From Archegozetes longisetosus (lineage: Eukaryota; Arthropoda; Arachnida; Sarcoptiformes; Trhypochthoniidae): 64,000 nt of DNA. The notes under the pieces are model-generated. The model was not told where the DNA came from. It did not search any database and was given only the letters and a program-made list of their open reading frames with translations. The position numbers were made by a program, and so were the translations under genes. The stretch's first letter is position 1; the number at the start of each line of letters is the position of its first letter. The stretch is taken from positions 5,167,855-5,231,854 of the forward strand of contig JAEMBT020000006.1 in NCBI GenBank assembly GCA_018873245.2. Direction: 5' to 3'. This document shows, one piece after another, positions 1 to 13,855 of the stretch.

Positions 1-110
1 TTTTTCTCATCTCAACGTTAAACTACTGTCAAACGTATATGAGCTGCAATGCTATGCTTTTAAGTGCTTCCACCAGAAAAATTAATTATTTTCAATTTTG
101 TTTACTCAAG

Positions 111-1875
111 AGATTTTTGTTCAACACTTTCAATGAGAAGCATCGGCCGACTGTTGAGGATTTATTTACAAAAGATTTTAATTTGGGCACAATGTCGCTA
201 AAGGTATAAATATTTTGACGCACAAATCATAAAGATTACGATTAGATCAAAAAGTTATTCCCTCGAGGGTCTTATTCGTTAAAAATGCCATAAAAACAAC
301 AATTCAATTAATTTTTATTACAACAAATCAAATAATTGTAATAATCAATAAAAATATAAAAGTTTGGCAGATTTATTGACACTTATGTTTAGGGCTTTTG
401 TTTGTCACATCTGGACGTTTATTTCTTTTTGTAGTTTATTTTTCCGTAAAAGAAGAAAAGGCTCAAAATATTAAAAGACATATTTGATTCTACTCTTTGA
501 GCTCATCTAGAGTTTGACTTTTCTTACTTAAAATTTTCGAATTAGGTCGACTTTCTTGACACTGAAGGCGACATGCAGTTTCCAGCCATGAGAAGACTAT
601 CAATAGCTAATGCACATGCTTTTATGTTGGTCTACAGGTATAATAATGATAAGTTTGAAAAACAAATAAATAACTCTTACGCGTTTATTTCAAAGTATTG
701 ACCAATTGTGTACATTCGACATTGTTAAGACATGCTTTGAAGAGATTAAGGAAGTCAGGTCTGACTTTCAGGTAAATTTGTTTATTCAGCTATGCAGTCA
801 CTTCAATATAGATCTGAAACTGTTTTCTTGACAGGACGTTCCTATCATTTTTGTGGGCAATAAAAGTGATCTCGCGGACGAACACAGACAAGTGCCCAAA
901 GAAGATGTGGCTGAATGGGTGCGTAAGATATGCAATAAGACCTCGTTATAACCAACTCTAGTATTAGCCAGTTTGATGTAACGAACTTTTTCTAATAGTC
1001 CCTGCATTAATAAGACTATTCTACAAAACAAAGTCTAGCTAAAACTGGCGATTAAGTACATGATAACTTCTTAGGATCCGCTATAAGAGAAAATGACTGA
1101 TACCTTAAGCTCTGTAACTGACATAGCCCTCAGCTCTGATAAAATACAATCTTAACATCAAATTTTTATTTTCGTAGTTCTAAAGAATATTATGATATTC
1201 ATTAAAATATGAAAGACACTGAAGAATTCGTTATGTTCAGAAGTTTTCTACGAAACTATTTAATATTGCAATTATTCAATAAAATTGAATTCCATTAAAA
1301 TAGTTTGAATTTGACCCTAAAATGAAATATTTCATTAAATGTTAATTTTGACATGAAAATCACTTCAATTCTCATATGTTTCTGTATTTTCTCTGCAGGT
1401 ATTCTGCGAGCTGCCAAAGTTAAGAACAAAAGTTAGTCATGAAAATTGATGCGTATCTTAATAAGAAACAAAACTGAGAAAATAATCAAGAATAAACTCA
1501 AGAATATAATTAAATTCTTGTCATACAACCGATCGTTTTGTTTTGCAGGTCATGGAATGTTCCGCTAAAACAAACTCAAATGTTAAGGAAATATTCAAAG
1601 CTTTTCTACAATTAGCGCGTATTCCTCTGCCATCAGATGAGGGCCTGAAGAGGAGATCCAGTGCACAGGCGCGAGTGTCAAATGGGAAGTCAAGATTTTC
1701 TGGTAACACGAGCTTAAGTCCTAATCATACAGTTAACGACTCTGAATCTGGTGCTGGTTCTAGTTTTAGCCAACGGTTAAAGCCCCGATCCAGAAGTTTG
1801 ATTAGAAGAACCAGTAAGAAAGTGTCCAAAATCAAAGAGCCGGCATCTGATGCTGATGATTGTGCCATTTCTTGA
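111..1875 (+). CDS. Ras-like small GTPase, 3' six exons (5' end outside window)
   Basis: Membrane-anchored Ras-superfamily switch protein. Exons join in frame at 111-203, 546-637, 696-771, 835-918, 1399-1431 and 1549-1875, all with GT/AG borders. This gives 234 visible residues. Seen: effector-region HRPTVEDLF, G3 DTEG (where many Ras proteins have DTAG or DTSG), G4 NKSD, G5 ECSAK, a basic Ser/Arg-rich tail, and a final Cys-Ala-Ile-Ser that fits a CaaX prenylation box. The P-loop exon must lie left of base 1. The long basic tail and FPAMRRLSI after G3 resemble the Dexras/Rhes and Di-Ras-like branch; the exact subfamily is not certain. AATAAA-like signals follow near 1996. Confidence 0.88.
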
Positions 1876-4800
1876 TTCCCTTCTGTCCCGACAAAAACTA
1901 CTTTTAAACCTGTTATTTAAGCAAAGTTTTTGATAAGACGGCATCGAACTCTGTACTCACGTCTGTTTTCCTTAAATTAAAAGTGAAAAACTATTAAATA
2001 AAAAAAGATAAACATTAAGAAAGAGTGACATATCATTGAACTGTTATCGGAAGGAAAATATTGCAGTTTTTCCTCTAACTTGAAATTAAGTTTGTCTTGA
2101 AATTGGTTTTATCGAAGGATTTATATTGAAATTCAGTATTGATCCGATAGCTTGTTTCTGTAAACTTTCAGCTTGAGATAAATATTGATTTAATTTAAAA
2201 TTGAAATACATTGAATTTCTAGTTTAACATTTAAATATATATGAGTTAAGTGTACAAGGGTCCAATAGGGTTTCGGTGCCGCTTACTTTCAGATACTAAT
2301 GTTATTAATGCCAATCTGACTTCTCTGAGAATTCTTGTCAATCACTGTTAAGATATATCAATAAAACGCTATTAACTTAAGTAACTTTTTCTTACAAAAA
2401 ACAAGACGTACACTTTTTGATTATGGCAGGAAAAAGTCTATCGTATACTGTATAATAAAAATGATTTACATAACTGTAAAGAATACCATCGATTGTACAA
2501 GGCTTTTTCAGAATAATTGAGTATAAAAACAAGAAATTCTATTGCTAAGTGTCAATTTCGATATATGTGAAAATATTTACAAATAGCTACAATAATGATT
2601 AGTATCTGCTATCGATATGATAAGACTATTACGATGTACTCAATGAAATGATATGATTAGTTCGTTTAATGATTTATATTGAAGAATCGGAATAAGTATT
2701 TCTATACTCGGTATAAATTGTGTAAATAGAGATGAATTTATTATCCGATAAAAAACAAGCTTATAAACAACTGACGAACAGAACAATACTTTATTGTAGA
2801 GAGTTATTAGTTAAGAAAATAATGGATTAAAAATTGTGTTGCTATAAATATCTGTATTGATTGAATGCCAAAGGGAGTAATATGTAATTTGTTTTCTAAC
2901 TTGGAGGAAAGAAAGTATTATTTGCGTTTTGCTCGATTGGCAAATACTCTTAGGGATGGGGCATCTTTTGGTCTTATATGATTTAGGAATAAGACCACAC
3001 CTGGAAATAAAAAAGAGAAAAATCAGGTCATTCTAAAAGTAAGTATTGTTCTGTAGGTGTTTAGAAGTGTCTCTAACTTACTATCATGTGTGTCGTTTAT
3101 ATAGAAGCATAGCTTATTTTATATCCCCAGTCGAGAACTATAATATATAACCGGTAAACGATTGTTTCTATAGTAATATCAATATATATATTAACCGCTT
3201 TTACCGTTCAACTCAATTATGAGGCCTTTTTATATGATGACAATTCTGTTCATAAAAATATTTTTATTATTACTCGTCAAAATGCCTTTCGATTCATAAT
3301 CAATGGTAAAATTCTGTATTCATTGACCAGTTTTTCTAGAATGTAAATCAAAGTTTTACTTAGAAAGTATCCTAAACATATTCTTTGTATCATAAATTGT
3401 TAGGTCAATATTTGTTGTGGCGATTCTTGTATCAAAACTTTACTATAACTTGTAAATTATTGATGCGATCAAATTAGAGTTAGGTTATTATTCAAATTTT
3501 GTTCATTTTGTAAATACTGCTTTTCAGACACAATAAAAAGTTTTTTTAAGATATGCTTATAGTTTCTTAAGTGATCCGACAGTTTTTCCTAAGAAATCTG
3601 CTATTGAAACAAAAATTCCAATACATCTATTCTTAAGAACTTTTAATATTTGTTCAATAATTGACTGGAATTTCTGGGCCGATATTATCAACATTTTATT
3701 GTAATACAAGTTGATTTTGTGTTCAGAATTTCTATACTTCACATGAAGAATAAAGATATATTTCGGAACAATTTAATAAAATGAAACCATTTTGTTCACA
3801 TACAGATAGCATAATGAATAATAAAGCATGAAATAGGAGCATTCAAGTTTGTTTCTCAGTATCGCCAGTACTTACACAACAAATTTCTATCAATGTTTCG
3901 TTTATGAACTCTTATTTGGTTTCAGTTCAACTATTTTCAGATAAGGAAATCTAATTTCTGTCTTATATCGAAATTCGAATTGACTCTCTTATAATGATAA
4001 AAGATCTATTCCTCAACACCACTTTCGTATTTTAGATCACTTTTCTTAAACCAGTTAATTCTAGGAAACTTTGTTCACTTATATTCTTTAAGAATTTTAA
4101 GAGTTTCAGCACAAATTTACTCCAAATCGATACGAAATGAAATATTTCAATAACTTTTCGCAAAGTTATTGTAAGATTAGAAACGATTTCAAAGCAATTC
4201 TGCAGCTAATATGTATTCGAGTCTAATATATGACTCGCATAGGGAATTCATATTAGCTGATTGGCCTTTTAAATGATAAGATAGCCTCAAATCAAAGATT
4301 TTTCTTATATAATGTTAGCAATTTTGGTAAGATTTATATGATTCTGAGGATAGACTCGTGTTTATCTCGGAGACAAGTTAGGAAACAGTGCGGAAATGTG
4401 ATCGACGCTTCTCACATGTTATCAATAATACATAAATTAAGTTATAGTGCTTTTCGTCAGTCATCTTCGATTCGAGAACATGTTCCGAATAAGGTTTCTA
4501 ATTATTGACCAGTTGTAATACCAGCAAAACTTTCACAATCTTTTACTTTTTTCTGAGTACTTACCGACTAATCATTTATTTAAGTTTGTTTTGATAATAA
4601 AAAATTGTTTGAAGAGTCGATTCATGATTAAATTTTTGATTGTTAGCATGCCCTCACTATAAAACTGGCTTTTCATGAAACTTCATTTTTATACCTCTTT
4701 TGCAGATAATGGCACTCATATTACTTCGTAGAATATGTGAGGCTTTACGCAATCAATTATTAATCAAAATCTGTACTCAAAAAGTTATTAAGTAGATGAG

Positions 4801-6429
4801 TGGCAATAAATCATTCAAACTACTAATTGTTGTCAGTATTTGTCTTTTATCAAGTGTGACCCATTTCAGTGTAATCCACAACAACCAAACTTCACATTGA
4901 TTTGTTCACACATTCGAGTGTCAACATGACCTCAACACAAAAAATCAATTAATCAATTGACCAAATTGTCGTTTGCAGACATTTGATGAGTATCCTAATT
5001 ATCACTATAGCAACTAATTTAGTCCTAACCTCTTTAAAATTGATTGGTTTTAAATTTGAAACTAGTAATAATAGTAAATCATGAAAAACTGCATCAAATC
5101 CTATCTTAATGAAAAATAAGCAAATTTTGTGACACTCGGATCTCCATTCATACAGAAATTGGATTAAATTGTCATTATTTGAATGGTTTTGATCACATAT
5201 TCAACTTATGGGCTAACTTAAGCTAAAAAATGAGTTGTCTTTACATAAATAAATTTGATTGACTCACTATGTTCCATGCATTATTGAAAAGCTTAACAAA
5301 AATCCCATAAACTAAGTCAATTCAGTTTCACATAAGATTCTGCAGTTATTTGTTAGTTTAAAGAATGATTGCGCTCGATTTCTCTTCAAATTAAGATTTT
5401 GAACACTTTATAGCTGTTATTACTTTTTCAGATTACCATAATTTAATTTGTTTACGAAAAAAGAACAATAAACAAAAAGTGAAACTATAATGCTATGTAT
5501 TATTTAAGGCTTGAGTTGGATGAATAGCTAGTTCCCACTTGAATTGCCTCACATTTACTTGAGTGGTATAATTGAATGGATTTGAAGTAAAGAATATGAA
5601 AATTAATTGAATAGAACTTTGCTGTTTCAATAGAAATTATTGTACTCACAATAACCGGTAATGACCGGTAAATAACGAGAAATTCGTGTCCTTGGTAAAT
5701 GTCTCGAATTAGCTTGAGAGCTGCATAAGTATTATGTTGTTTAGAGTACTCAAGTTTTATGCACAGCTCTTGATACAAGAACTGTCGATAGGTTCGTGAT
5801 TATTCTTAATTTGAATCTAATTTACGAGACTATTGATTAGAGAAGTAGAGTTCAATGACCGCATGAGCACATGTCTTTCCAATGGACTGACACCAATCCA
5901 GACCAATAAGTCTTAAGGCTTCGCATAAGTGATCGAAACTATTTTGTTTATTTTTATAGAACTTAACTAAAAATCTCTATCCAATACTTTGATTGACATT
6001 TATTATTGAGTTGAGTCAATTGCCACAAATCTCTTTTCCTTTTAAGTTCAATTCTATTGTTTATATGCATTTTCTTTTAAGATTGGGTCATTCTACAGTG
6101 TACCATTTAAAACAAAATAATCCTCGATAGCAACTAGAGTAAAGTGATGCGTGAGGATGTGTCCAAGGGATAATTGATATATTTATAAAAATGCATTCAA
6201 TAATAAAAGCATGTGCTTTTGTGTTATTTAATCGAAACGTTTAGTTCTGAGAGTGGATGTAATTATAAATGTTCCCTAAATATATGGCAACAAGCTCTCC
6301 ATCAGACGCTATCCGTATCTATCGCGCTTTATTTTGTTTTAGGGTGTACGCCACCCCATCCTACTACAGTATACGCCACCCCTGGGTCAACTAGAGTATG
6401 CTCTATGCCTGAAATAAATGTCTGAAAAA
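1876..6429. other. Intergenic, no supported gene
   Basis: AT-rich sequence with only short chance ORFs. I see no conserved protein motif, RNA gene or clear transposon end. A short run near 6340-6400 repeats a motif like tacgccaccccatcctac twice, just before the carboxypeptidase relic. Confidence 0.5.
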
Positions 6430-7700
6430 GGTAAAACATACACTACAGTATATAGCATTTATCGACTGTACTCTGAAACGGATCCAGTGGTTCTTTGGTT
6501 AAACGGAGGCCCAGGTTGTAGTTCACTGAACGGTTAAAGAATAAGTCTTTACTCAAAGAAAACGTCCTTTCAAAGTTACTAAAGAAGGAAAAATCTAACT
6601 TACGATCAATTCAGTTGGAATACTTTGGCTAATGTTTTGTACTTAGAATCTCCAGCAGGAGCCGGATATCCATACCGGTATTTAAATCCTGACAAATTAG
6701 TCACAAATGATGACTAGGTTGCTAAAGATAACTATTTAACTCTTTTAAATTTTTCCAGAAGTTTCCACAATTTGAGCAAAGCGACTTTTATATTACTGGT
6801 GAGAGCTATGCCGGGGTTTATATCCCCACTTTGGCTTGGAGATATTACACGATAAGTTCAAAATCAATTTAAAAGATGTCGCCAAAGGAAACGGATATTT
6901 TAATCTAACTGTAATTCAAAATTCTCGATTCTATTTGATTCACTCTCACTGATTATTTATACCGATAATTGGAATAAATTGATTGATAGTTGTTGTTCAT
7001 GGGAGAAGAATGAGGGAGTTGCGATTTTACCAACTTTTCGAAATTTTGTGCACGATTATCGGAAGAAGTTTTCTTTAATGCTATCGTTGTCTCAAATGTT
7101 AGTCAGTATAACATTCATGATGAATGCTCATATTCTTTCAGCAAATGAAGTTTGAAATATTTTCCTTTTCTGGTAGATATGGCCTTACGCCTGAATCAAA
7201 AAGTTTTTAATTTCTTCAGACTCTACCTCAAAATGAATGGTACAATAATAGTACTGAGAGATGTGTAGAAGATTCTTTTACAAATTCTTCAATGATCCTA
7301 AAGTTCGTGATGCTATCCATATACCAAGAAGTTTATCAGACTTTACATTGTGCAACGAAATAGTACGTCGAGATTACGAAGAACTGACTGATGTGAGGAA
7401 ACAATTTGTTGAACTTCTATCTAAATACAAATTGGATCCGTTTATTGTATACAATGGAGATTTAGACATTGTCTGTGATTTTATTGGAGATCAAAATATT
7501 TTGTGGATGGACTGGAGATATCAGTTATTGAAAAACATAGGAAATGGACTTTAGATGGAAAGACAGTTTGTTTCGTTAAACGATATCGCGCACTAACTTT
7601 AGTTACAGTCAGAGGTGCCGGACATTTCGTTCCGAGTGATAAACCTGGACCTGCTTTACATTTGATTAAGACATTGATTGGAAAAGTCAAACTTGAATAA
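6430..7700 (+). pseudogene. Serine carboxypeptidase (S10, cathepsin A-like) pseudogene
   Basis: Relic of a lysosomal or secreted serine carboxypeptidase. Family landmarks occur in order, but in shifting frames: [13 protein letters not shown] (about 6490-6530), ESPAGAGY (about 6650), the nucleophile motif GESYAG (about 6800), a Cys-Cys stretch (about 6990), YNGDLDIVC carrying the catalytic Asp (about 7450), and GAGHFVPSDKPGPAL with the catalytic His (about 7615). Stop codons (for example TAG at 6716-6718, where a Gln codon is expected) and several frameshifts separate them. The landmarks are nearly contiguous without obvious introns, so a retrocopy is possible. Largest open pieces are 7261-7554 and 7503-7700. 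Confidence 0.85.
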
Positions 7701-8277
7701 ACAGGTTTATTTGTGCAAACTTTCTAAACTATCAAATTTCTTAAATATTTCATTAATAATATGAATAAAAACTATAGCGAAGTTTCATTTTTTGCTTGTA
7801 ATAACTATTAGTGCAATTATTCGCATAAGTTATTGTTTCACAAGTTTTCACTAATAAATTGAAATAGCTCCAAAGCTTTTATAATGTTCTTTAAGTAATA
7901 AAATTAATAAAAAAAATCTCAATATAAAAACTTGCTACATTGACAATTGCTACAAATTTAATTAGCTATAATGTAATTGAAGTAATGTATTGTTATTCCA
8001 TTGAATAGTACAGTAATCTTCAGGTTAACAATTCCTCGAACTACTTTCTTATGTTTTGTTCTAGATCCTAGTCATAGCAACGAATACATTTTTCGTATAT
8101 TTAATGTGTTGTTTAACATTAACTTTTGCATTGAGGCCAATGTTAATAGAGATTTACGAGACTTTCAACTTACTTTATACAATCGATTATAGTTTGGGTC
8201 TTAGGTGTGCTTTCAAGTTGTAAACAATTCACTTTTACTAAGAGTTAAAGATCTTTTCTCTTGATTTTTGCTCAAGT
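7701..8277. other. Intergenic spacer
   Basis: AT-rich spacer between the carboxypeptidase relic and the next gene. It should hold the promoter and 5' UTR of the 8278 gene, but no individual element can be assigned. Confidence 0.4.
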
Positions 8278-11202
8278 ATGAGATATCAAAGTTTAACATT
8301 GTTTTTGTTCAATATCTACCAACTTGTCACCAGTGCGAATATAAGATTAATCAGTTTAGGCTGTGAAGATCAAACTATTTCTATACCTGCTTGGAGTGAT
8401 CCTAATCGATACACACTATTAAAGGTATGTTATGTTTAAAGATAAGGTTAATGAGTCTGAGAATAAAAGTTCGTCACACGTTTGCTAGAAGTTTCTATTG
8501 ATTTTATTCAATGAGATGAAAAAGTAAAAACTCTTTCTACACAAAAAATTCATAGCAAAAAAATTTTATTTTATTTTTTCAACTAAAAATGAATTATATT
8601 TGACAAAACTTTTGAATTGAACTTTTAGGAGTTATGTTCATTGAGTGTGACCATCAAAGGATTTCCGAGTTCCGAATCATTAAACAATATCGAACACAGT
8701 TTAAATCCAAAATCCTATCAAATAACAGTTTTGCTATCGTTTGATAAGTCACCGAATTTGAATCTGTTATCAAATATCATAAAATTAGAGACGATACCAC
8801 TCCAAAATCAAAGTATACGCTCAAAAACTTAATGATCCTCGTTAGCAAACTGAAGTGATGCGCTGTCACAGAATATTTCCATCAAATCATAATACTGAAG
8901 ATGTGAACAAACTTATTGAATATCCAACGTAGTAATTAAAACAAATCTAAAATCAAATTTGATAAGAAATTGATGCATACAAAAGACAGGTTGACATAGC
9001 AACAGCCTTTTCTTGTTGTTATCGAGGATTATTAAGTTTTCAACTGCACTTCAATAATAACAAACAATTACTTTTGCTAAAGTTTCTCTATTGCTTAACT
9101 TAAGGTGAAAGCACTGATGGCTTAATGAAAGTAAATCTGAATACAATAACTTTACCACCGGTTGAGTTCTGTGGAGAATCGTATCTAATAGCAGTACTAC
9201 AAAAGATCAATGGCTTACAAGTTCTACAACACGGACTCTTATCGATTCCCATCAAAATCGAATGTAACGAACAATACATAGATCTAGGTCTAAGTCTACG
9301 CATACCAGAAATCGAGACAGTAATCAATTTTGAGTCAAATCAGCAGTACATGAAAGTTATTCAAAACTTTCATGTATCTAAAGATCAATATTTGTTACCA
9401 AATAAGATGCAATTTTCAATTGAAAATAAGGCTAATCAGACTTTCAAACAAAGATGCGGTATATTTTCATTACAAATAATTTCATTTATAATACCGTACA
9501 ACGCTTCTCAACAACTTCCCATTGGCAATGGTAGAAAAGAGTTTGAATTTTTGCTCAAACCCTATGCAAAACTATTGCAATACAGTGTTAATGCAGTTTT
9601 GGTAAACAAAGGCAAAAATTTGATCAGCAATAAGTTGAGCCAATGTTCACCCCAAATACAACCCAATGAAAAATTGGAAATTCCTATGCAATATTTCAAA
9701 CTCAATAAGTCAATAACCGATGAATTGTCACAATTTTCTCAACTTGTGATCATTGTTGATCCCCTAAATACAATCAACGATCAAAATTTGAAGAATAATT
9801 TATTTGTTCTACCCTTACATCTACCGAATAGTGAAGGTATGAAAAATAACTTAGTATCAAATGAATAAATATTATTTAGAATTAAATTCAAGTACAGGAA
9901 ATTATTATTTTTTCATATCCTCGTCAATTTATTTCAGGTCTTCGAGAGTATGACTGTATCGTAGAATCTGATCCATTCTCTGGTGGAAACAAAGCTGTCA
10001 TTATACACAATAATCACAAGTCCAGAGTTACTAAAAGTTATTCTTATAATAGTTTTAGTAAAACTTTAGTGCAAACAGAAGCAAATAATTCTGTGCAAAT
10101 GATGACCAAATTTTTCTGGCAAAATTGGATTATCAATAGAAGAGTTGATCAACTTCTAGCTAGAAATGAATGCCCAAAAGTATTATTGTCTAAACCTATA
10201 GTTGAACAGTTTTCCGATTTCCTATTGAATGCTAGAATGAGCATAAGTCGAGTGCCGGCAAAGAGTCAATGGCAGAAAAACCAGATTAAAAAATTGTATT
10301 ATCTCCTGAAAATAACCCACGACTCCATAAAACATATCAGAACTGGATCTTTGAGTTTCTATTGGAATGAAATTTTAATATCTTTAAGAAATAGTCTGAA
10401 ATTAATTAATAACGACTCAAATCCAAATATCAGTTTTATATTTGAAATAATCAAGGATATAACTATCAATGAAAAGCCAGAGTTGAATGAAACGGAAGTT
10501 TTTATTGCGAAACGAATTCAAAAATTCATTAGAAGATTAAGTAATGAAGGGATTAATATGACGATAGAGACAATACCAGAATTGGAGAATAATAGGAATT
10601 ATATCGAAGAGCTTTACCTAGTCCTGCAATGGATTCGAGAAGATAGTTTGTTAACATTTGATCTACCGAATGAGCTGAAAGTTATGATGACTGAACAGAT
10701 AAATAGTCCACAGCCTAATGTCTCAGAAATCATACAACAAATTTCGAAATCTGGTGAAAGCTATTCAAAGGATAATCAAGTAAATGAAACGCAAAAAGAA
10801 TCTATAGATTTGTTAATTAAATTATTGAAGTCAAGTTCAGATTTAAGCGTTTGGAACTCGTGGCTTGAATTACATGATAAATGGAAACATATAATTAGAA
10901 CTAATATGCATTTCATTCTTGTTAATGGTGAGCAGGATAGAAATGATAATCATAGTAATGATCAAGTGTTATTCTGTAAACAAGAAGCACTTAAGCAGCT
11001 TTTATCATGGAAAGCGATTCCTGATTGGCTTAATTTGAATTATGAAGTAGAAAATAATCCTTCTATGAATACAATAGGATTCAGATCTAAATTGAATTTG
11101 ATAGAGAGAAGCGATTTTGATCCTATAACTGGCTATAAGTTCTGGTCTATTGCCTGTTTGTGTGAATGTTCGTCAACACAATTTTGTAGTAATAACTTGT
11201 GA
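8278..11202 (+). CDS. Secreted protein of unknown family, 4 exons, 775 aa
   Basis: Exons 8278-8424, 8629-8812, 9105-9836 and 9938-11202 join with consistent phases and GT/AG borders to 776 codons including TGA. The start ATG at 8278 opens a hydrophobic leader (MRYQSLTLFLFNIYQLVTSA), a credible signal peptide. I do not recognise a family. Residues roughly 250-350 contain a beta-rich stretch with VDPLNTINDQNLKNN, faintly like CARDB-type repeats (D/E-N-N before a strand); this is only suggestive. The C-terminal half is Asn/Lys-rich and helical, with many possible N-glycosylation sites. It ends in a Cys cluster (LCECSSTQFCSNNL). Codon use and introns look native. No transmembrane helix beyond the leader was seen. 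Confidence 0.85.
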
Positions 11203-13055
11203 AATATATTTCTCACCATAAATAAATGTTTTTACAAACTTCATAATATTACCAATCTATCCAGTTAATACTTCGATAAGCCTTAAAATTTTTTTATTCA
11301 CAGTAAATATTAATAAAATTTTTCTCCTATGAAATGTCAAGCTTTACACAAATTATTTAAATGGATTTCGCATCATTATGAATGTAAATTTCGAAAATAG
11401 TTAAAGAAATATAGACATCATTTTTAAACTTTTCAAATTTTTGGCCACTTAAAATTAAATACATGTATCTGTACTGTACAGATGGGTCACAAAGTCCACA
11501 CCAATGTTGAAGTATAGGCAATGTTAAAGTATATACAAAATTAGATCATTCTAGATTGTCTAAAATTAAGAACTTTGTGTCAGATCTGGTGCCAAGAATC
11601 CCACTTATAGTGAAGTCGAATATAGTCAAAGGTTTTCTTTGCATTTCGGTAGTTCATTATAGTGAGAGTCGACTGTATGGAACAAGACATCGATTAGCGT
11701 TTGAGTTGTTATAATTATTAATAGAGAAAGCATTTTTGGTGGTTATTTGATTACAAAAATTTTATCTTCTAGTAGATATAATAAGAAAGTCGTACGAATG
11801 AATTAAATATTACAAGAAACTGTCACATTCTAAAATCAATAATTTTTGAGTGCTTTCTATGCTTAAATTTTCTCTCTTCTCATTGAGAATATACCTGAAA
11901 ATTGATAGACTCTTTCAACTACTGCAGAATGAAGAGGTGCGTCAAATTTCAATTTCAATTTCAATTTAGTGTCTCAAGTATTTTTTAGCTTTTCTAAATC
12001 AGGATTTTTATTGAGATATTTCTCAAGTTTCTGTAGTATAGAGCCTGAGAACTCTAGCTTGATCCACAATGTCGAGTTGTTCTTGAAATTTAGAAATCTA
12101 CTTTGATATCTGTTACGCACAGTTGTTTTTAGTAGAGAGGGGTCCGGGATCCTGAGATATCGGAAAACAAAAAATTGCCCGTTCCCGAAAAAATTTCCTG
12201 GGAAATCATAAAATCATTTAAAAAACAAAAAAAATAGGAATTTAAACACAAAGATATTTTACACGCGAGGATGCAACTAACGCTGATTCAAAAGGAGACT
12301 TAACACCTTATTGAAGTTGTGATTAAGTAGAAACTTGTTATCAATTTCTCGTGAACTATTAATATTTCAATCTCTATAACAAAACTATTTCTAGTGAAAG
12401 TTTTTTTGAAGTTTATTCAATGAAAAGTGGAATTTCGGGACCTCGTGAAATGAAATTCACTCTTCCTGTGTAGACTATTTCCCGGGGAAAATCCTTCTCT
12501 AGCTTTTAGTAACAAAAGATTAGTTTTGAAAAGTTTAGTGGTTATAATGAGTTTTAGTGTCTTTTAGTGGTTTTGGTCGAATTTATTGAAATGACTCTTA
12601 AAGTCTGTATGCATTTGTGTTATTGAAATCTGTGAACCTAGTGTTGAGAGTCGAATTTGAGTTTTAACCATAAATGCTTTCTCTAATAATTAGTATTGAG
12701 ACGTTAGTTTCAGTTATTGAAATCTTAAACAATTTATCCATAAACTTTTGATGACGCAAAGGAGTTTTAGGTACAACACTTTCTAAAGTTGTCTTTCAAG
12801 AGTAAAAATAACAATTTATCTAAAATTTGTAGGATTACAATAGCTTAATAACTATAGTAACGGCTTTCAATCTCAAAAGTAATTCGCTTGATAACAAATA
12901 TTTAATTTTAAAATTCAAGCTCAAAAACTAATAAAAACAGTAATTAATTAAACAATAAATTAACTCAAAATTAAAAAACAATCTTAAGTAGAGTTTAACG
13001 GTCTGTAATTAATAAGTGATTTAAATAAATAATTTTTCAATTTATATCTAAAAAG
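11203..13055. other. Intergenic with possible MITE remnant
   Basis: No gene seen. Around 11590-11690 the sequence ends in agtgagagtcgactgta, resembling the right end of a pogo/Tc1-type MITE next to TA; no matching left end was found. A short (ATTTCA)n run lies near 11942-11970. The rest is AT-rich. Confidence 0.4.
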
Positions 13056-13400
13056 TCATTTATCTTTAATAATGTTCTGATTAGTTTGGAGTTCAATTTT
13101 TAGAAACATTTTAAGACTTTGATCAGTAATTAATTTCTCGATTTGTTTTCGGGCTTCGATTCCTCCGTCTTTGTAAAATTGAGTCAAATGTTCAGCATAT
13201 TTGATCCAAACACAGTTCGCGCACCCACTCATACAGCAATCGTCTGGTGGTTGCGGTAATTCAGTGATCAATTGATTCGAAGTATGACTTGATATAGAGT
13301 TTTGACAATCGTCTGATTTACTTCTGACTGTTATTAGTAAGTTTTTCATTGAACGTGACAACAATTTATTATCCAGTTTAATCGTTCGAATAAGTGACAT
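13056..13400 (-). CDS. OXLD1: Oxidoreductase-like domain protein (OXLD1-like)
   Basis: Single-exon gene for 114 residues starting at the ATG complement of 13398-13400. The diagnostic block is PPDDCCMSGCANCVWIKYAE (residues about 53-72), the Cys-rich signature of the oxidoreductase-like domain family. An amphipathic helix with KQIEKLI follows. The N-terminal 45 residues are basic and Ser-rich, fitting the mitochondrial location known for the family. The biochemical function of this family is not settled. The short length matches animal OXLD1 proteins. Confidence 0.85.
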   Translation of the reverse strand: MSLIRTIKLDNKLLSRSMKNLLITVRSKSDDCQNSISSHTSNQLITELPQPPDDCCMSGCANCVWIKYAEHLTQFYKDGGIEARKQIEKLITDQSLKMFLKIELQTNQNIIKDK

Positions 13401-13579
13401 AACAGTTGATAAATTAAGTCAAACAAATTTGACGACAATTTACAGAAAGCAATCGAAAAATTGCGGTTCTTTTCAAACTGTAAATCAATTTCTCAATCAA
13501 GTCAATTGTAAACAAATACTGAAATGCATTCACACGACATCTATTGACGACTAAGTCGACTAATAACTAAAGCGTTGTC

Positions 13580-13812
13580 ATCGAAGAACAAGATAAATGA
13601 ACGCTAAGAGAACGTCACTTATCTCGCTCTTACGACTAACGTTTTCCCGTAAGAACACGATAACTAAACGCTTTAAAAACTAGTCACTTATATGGTTGTT
13701 AAAGAAAACGAGTGGCTCGCTTGACAAATGATTGAGTGGTTTGCTCTAAGAACAGAATAACTGAACAGTGTAAAAGGAGTAACTTATCTGGCTCTTATAT
13801 GAAACCAAGTTT
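13580..13812. repeat. Degenerate tandem repeat, about 80-bp unit, three copies
   Basis: Three diverged units each carry 'agaacannataantgaacg...' followed by 'cacttatctggctctta'-like sequence (about 13590, 13665 and 13750). They lie directly upstream of the OXLD1-like gene start and before the terminal repeat of the next element. They could be a decayed minisatellite or promoter-proximal array. Confidence 0.45.
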
Positions 13813-13855
13813 TCATTCAAAAATACGTTTTAAGTACAAAACCAGATATAAGGTA

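Noticed and set aside
1..110. P-loop exon of the Ras-like gene
   Set aside because: No GxxxxGKS-type sequence in any frame; the exon must be outside the window.
2000..6200. Short ORFs on both strands (for example 3557-3742 and 5500-5778)
   Set aside because: No conserved motif, no splice context, composition of random AT-rich DNA.
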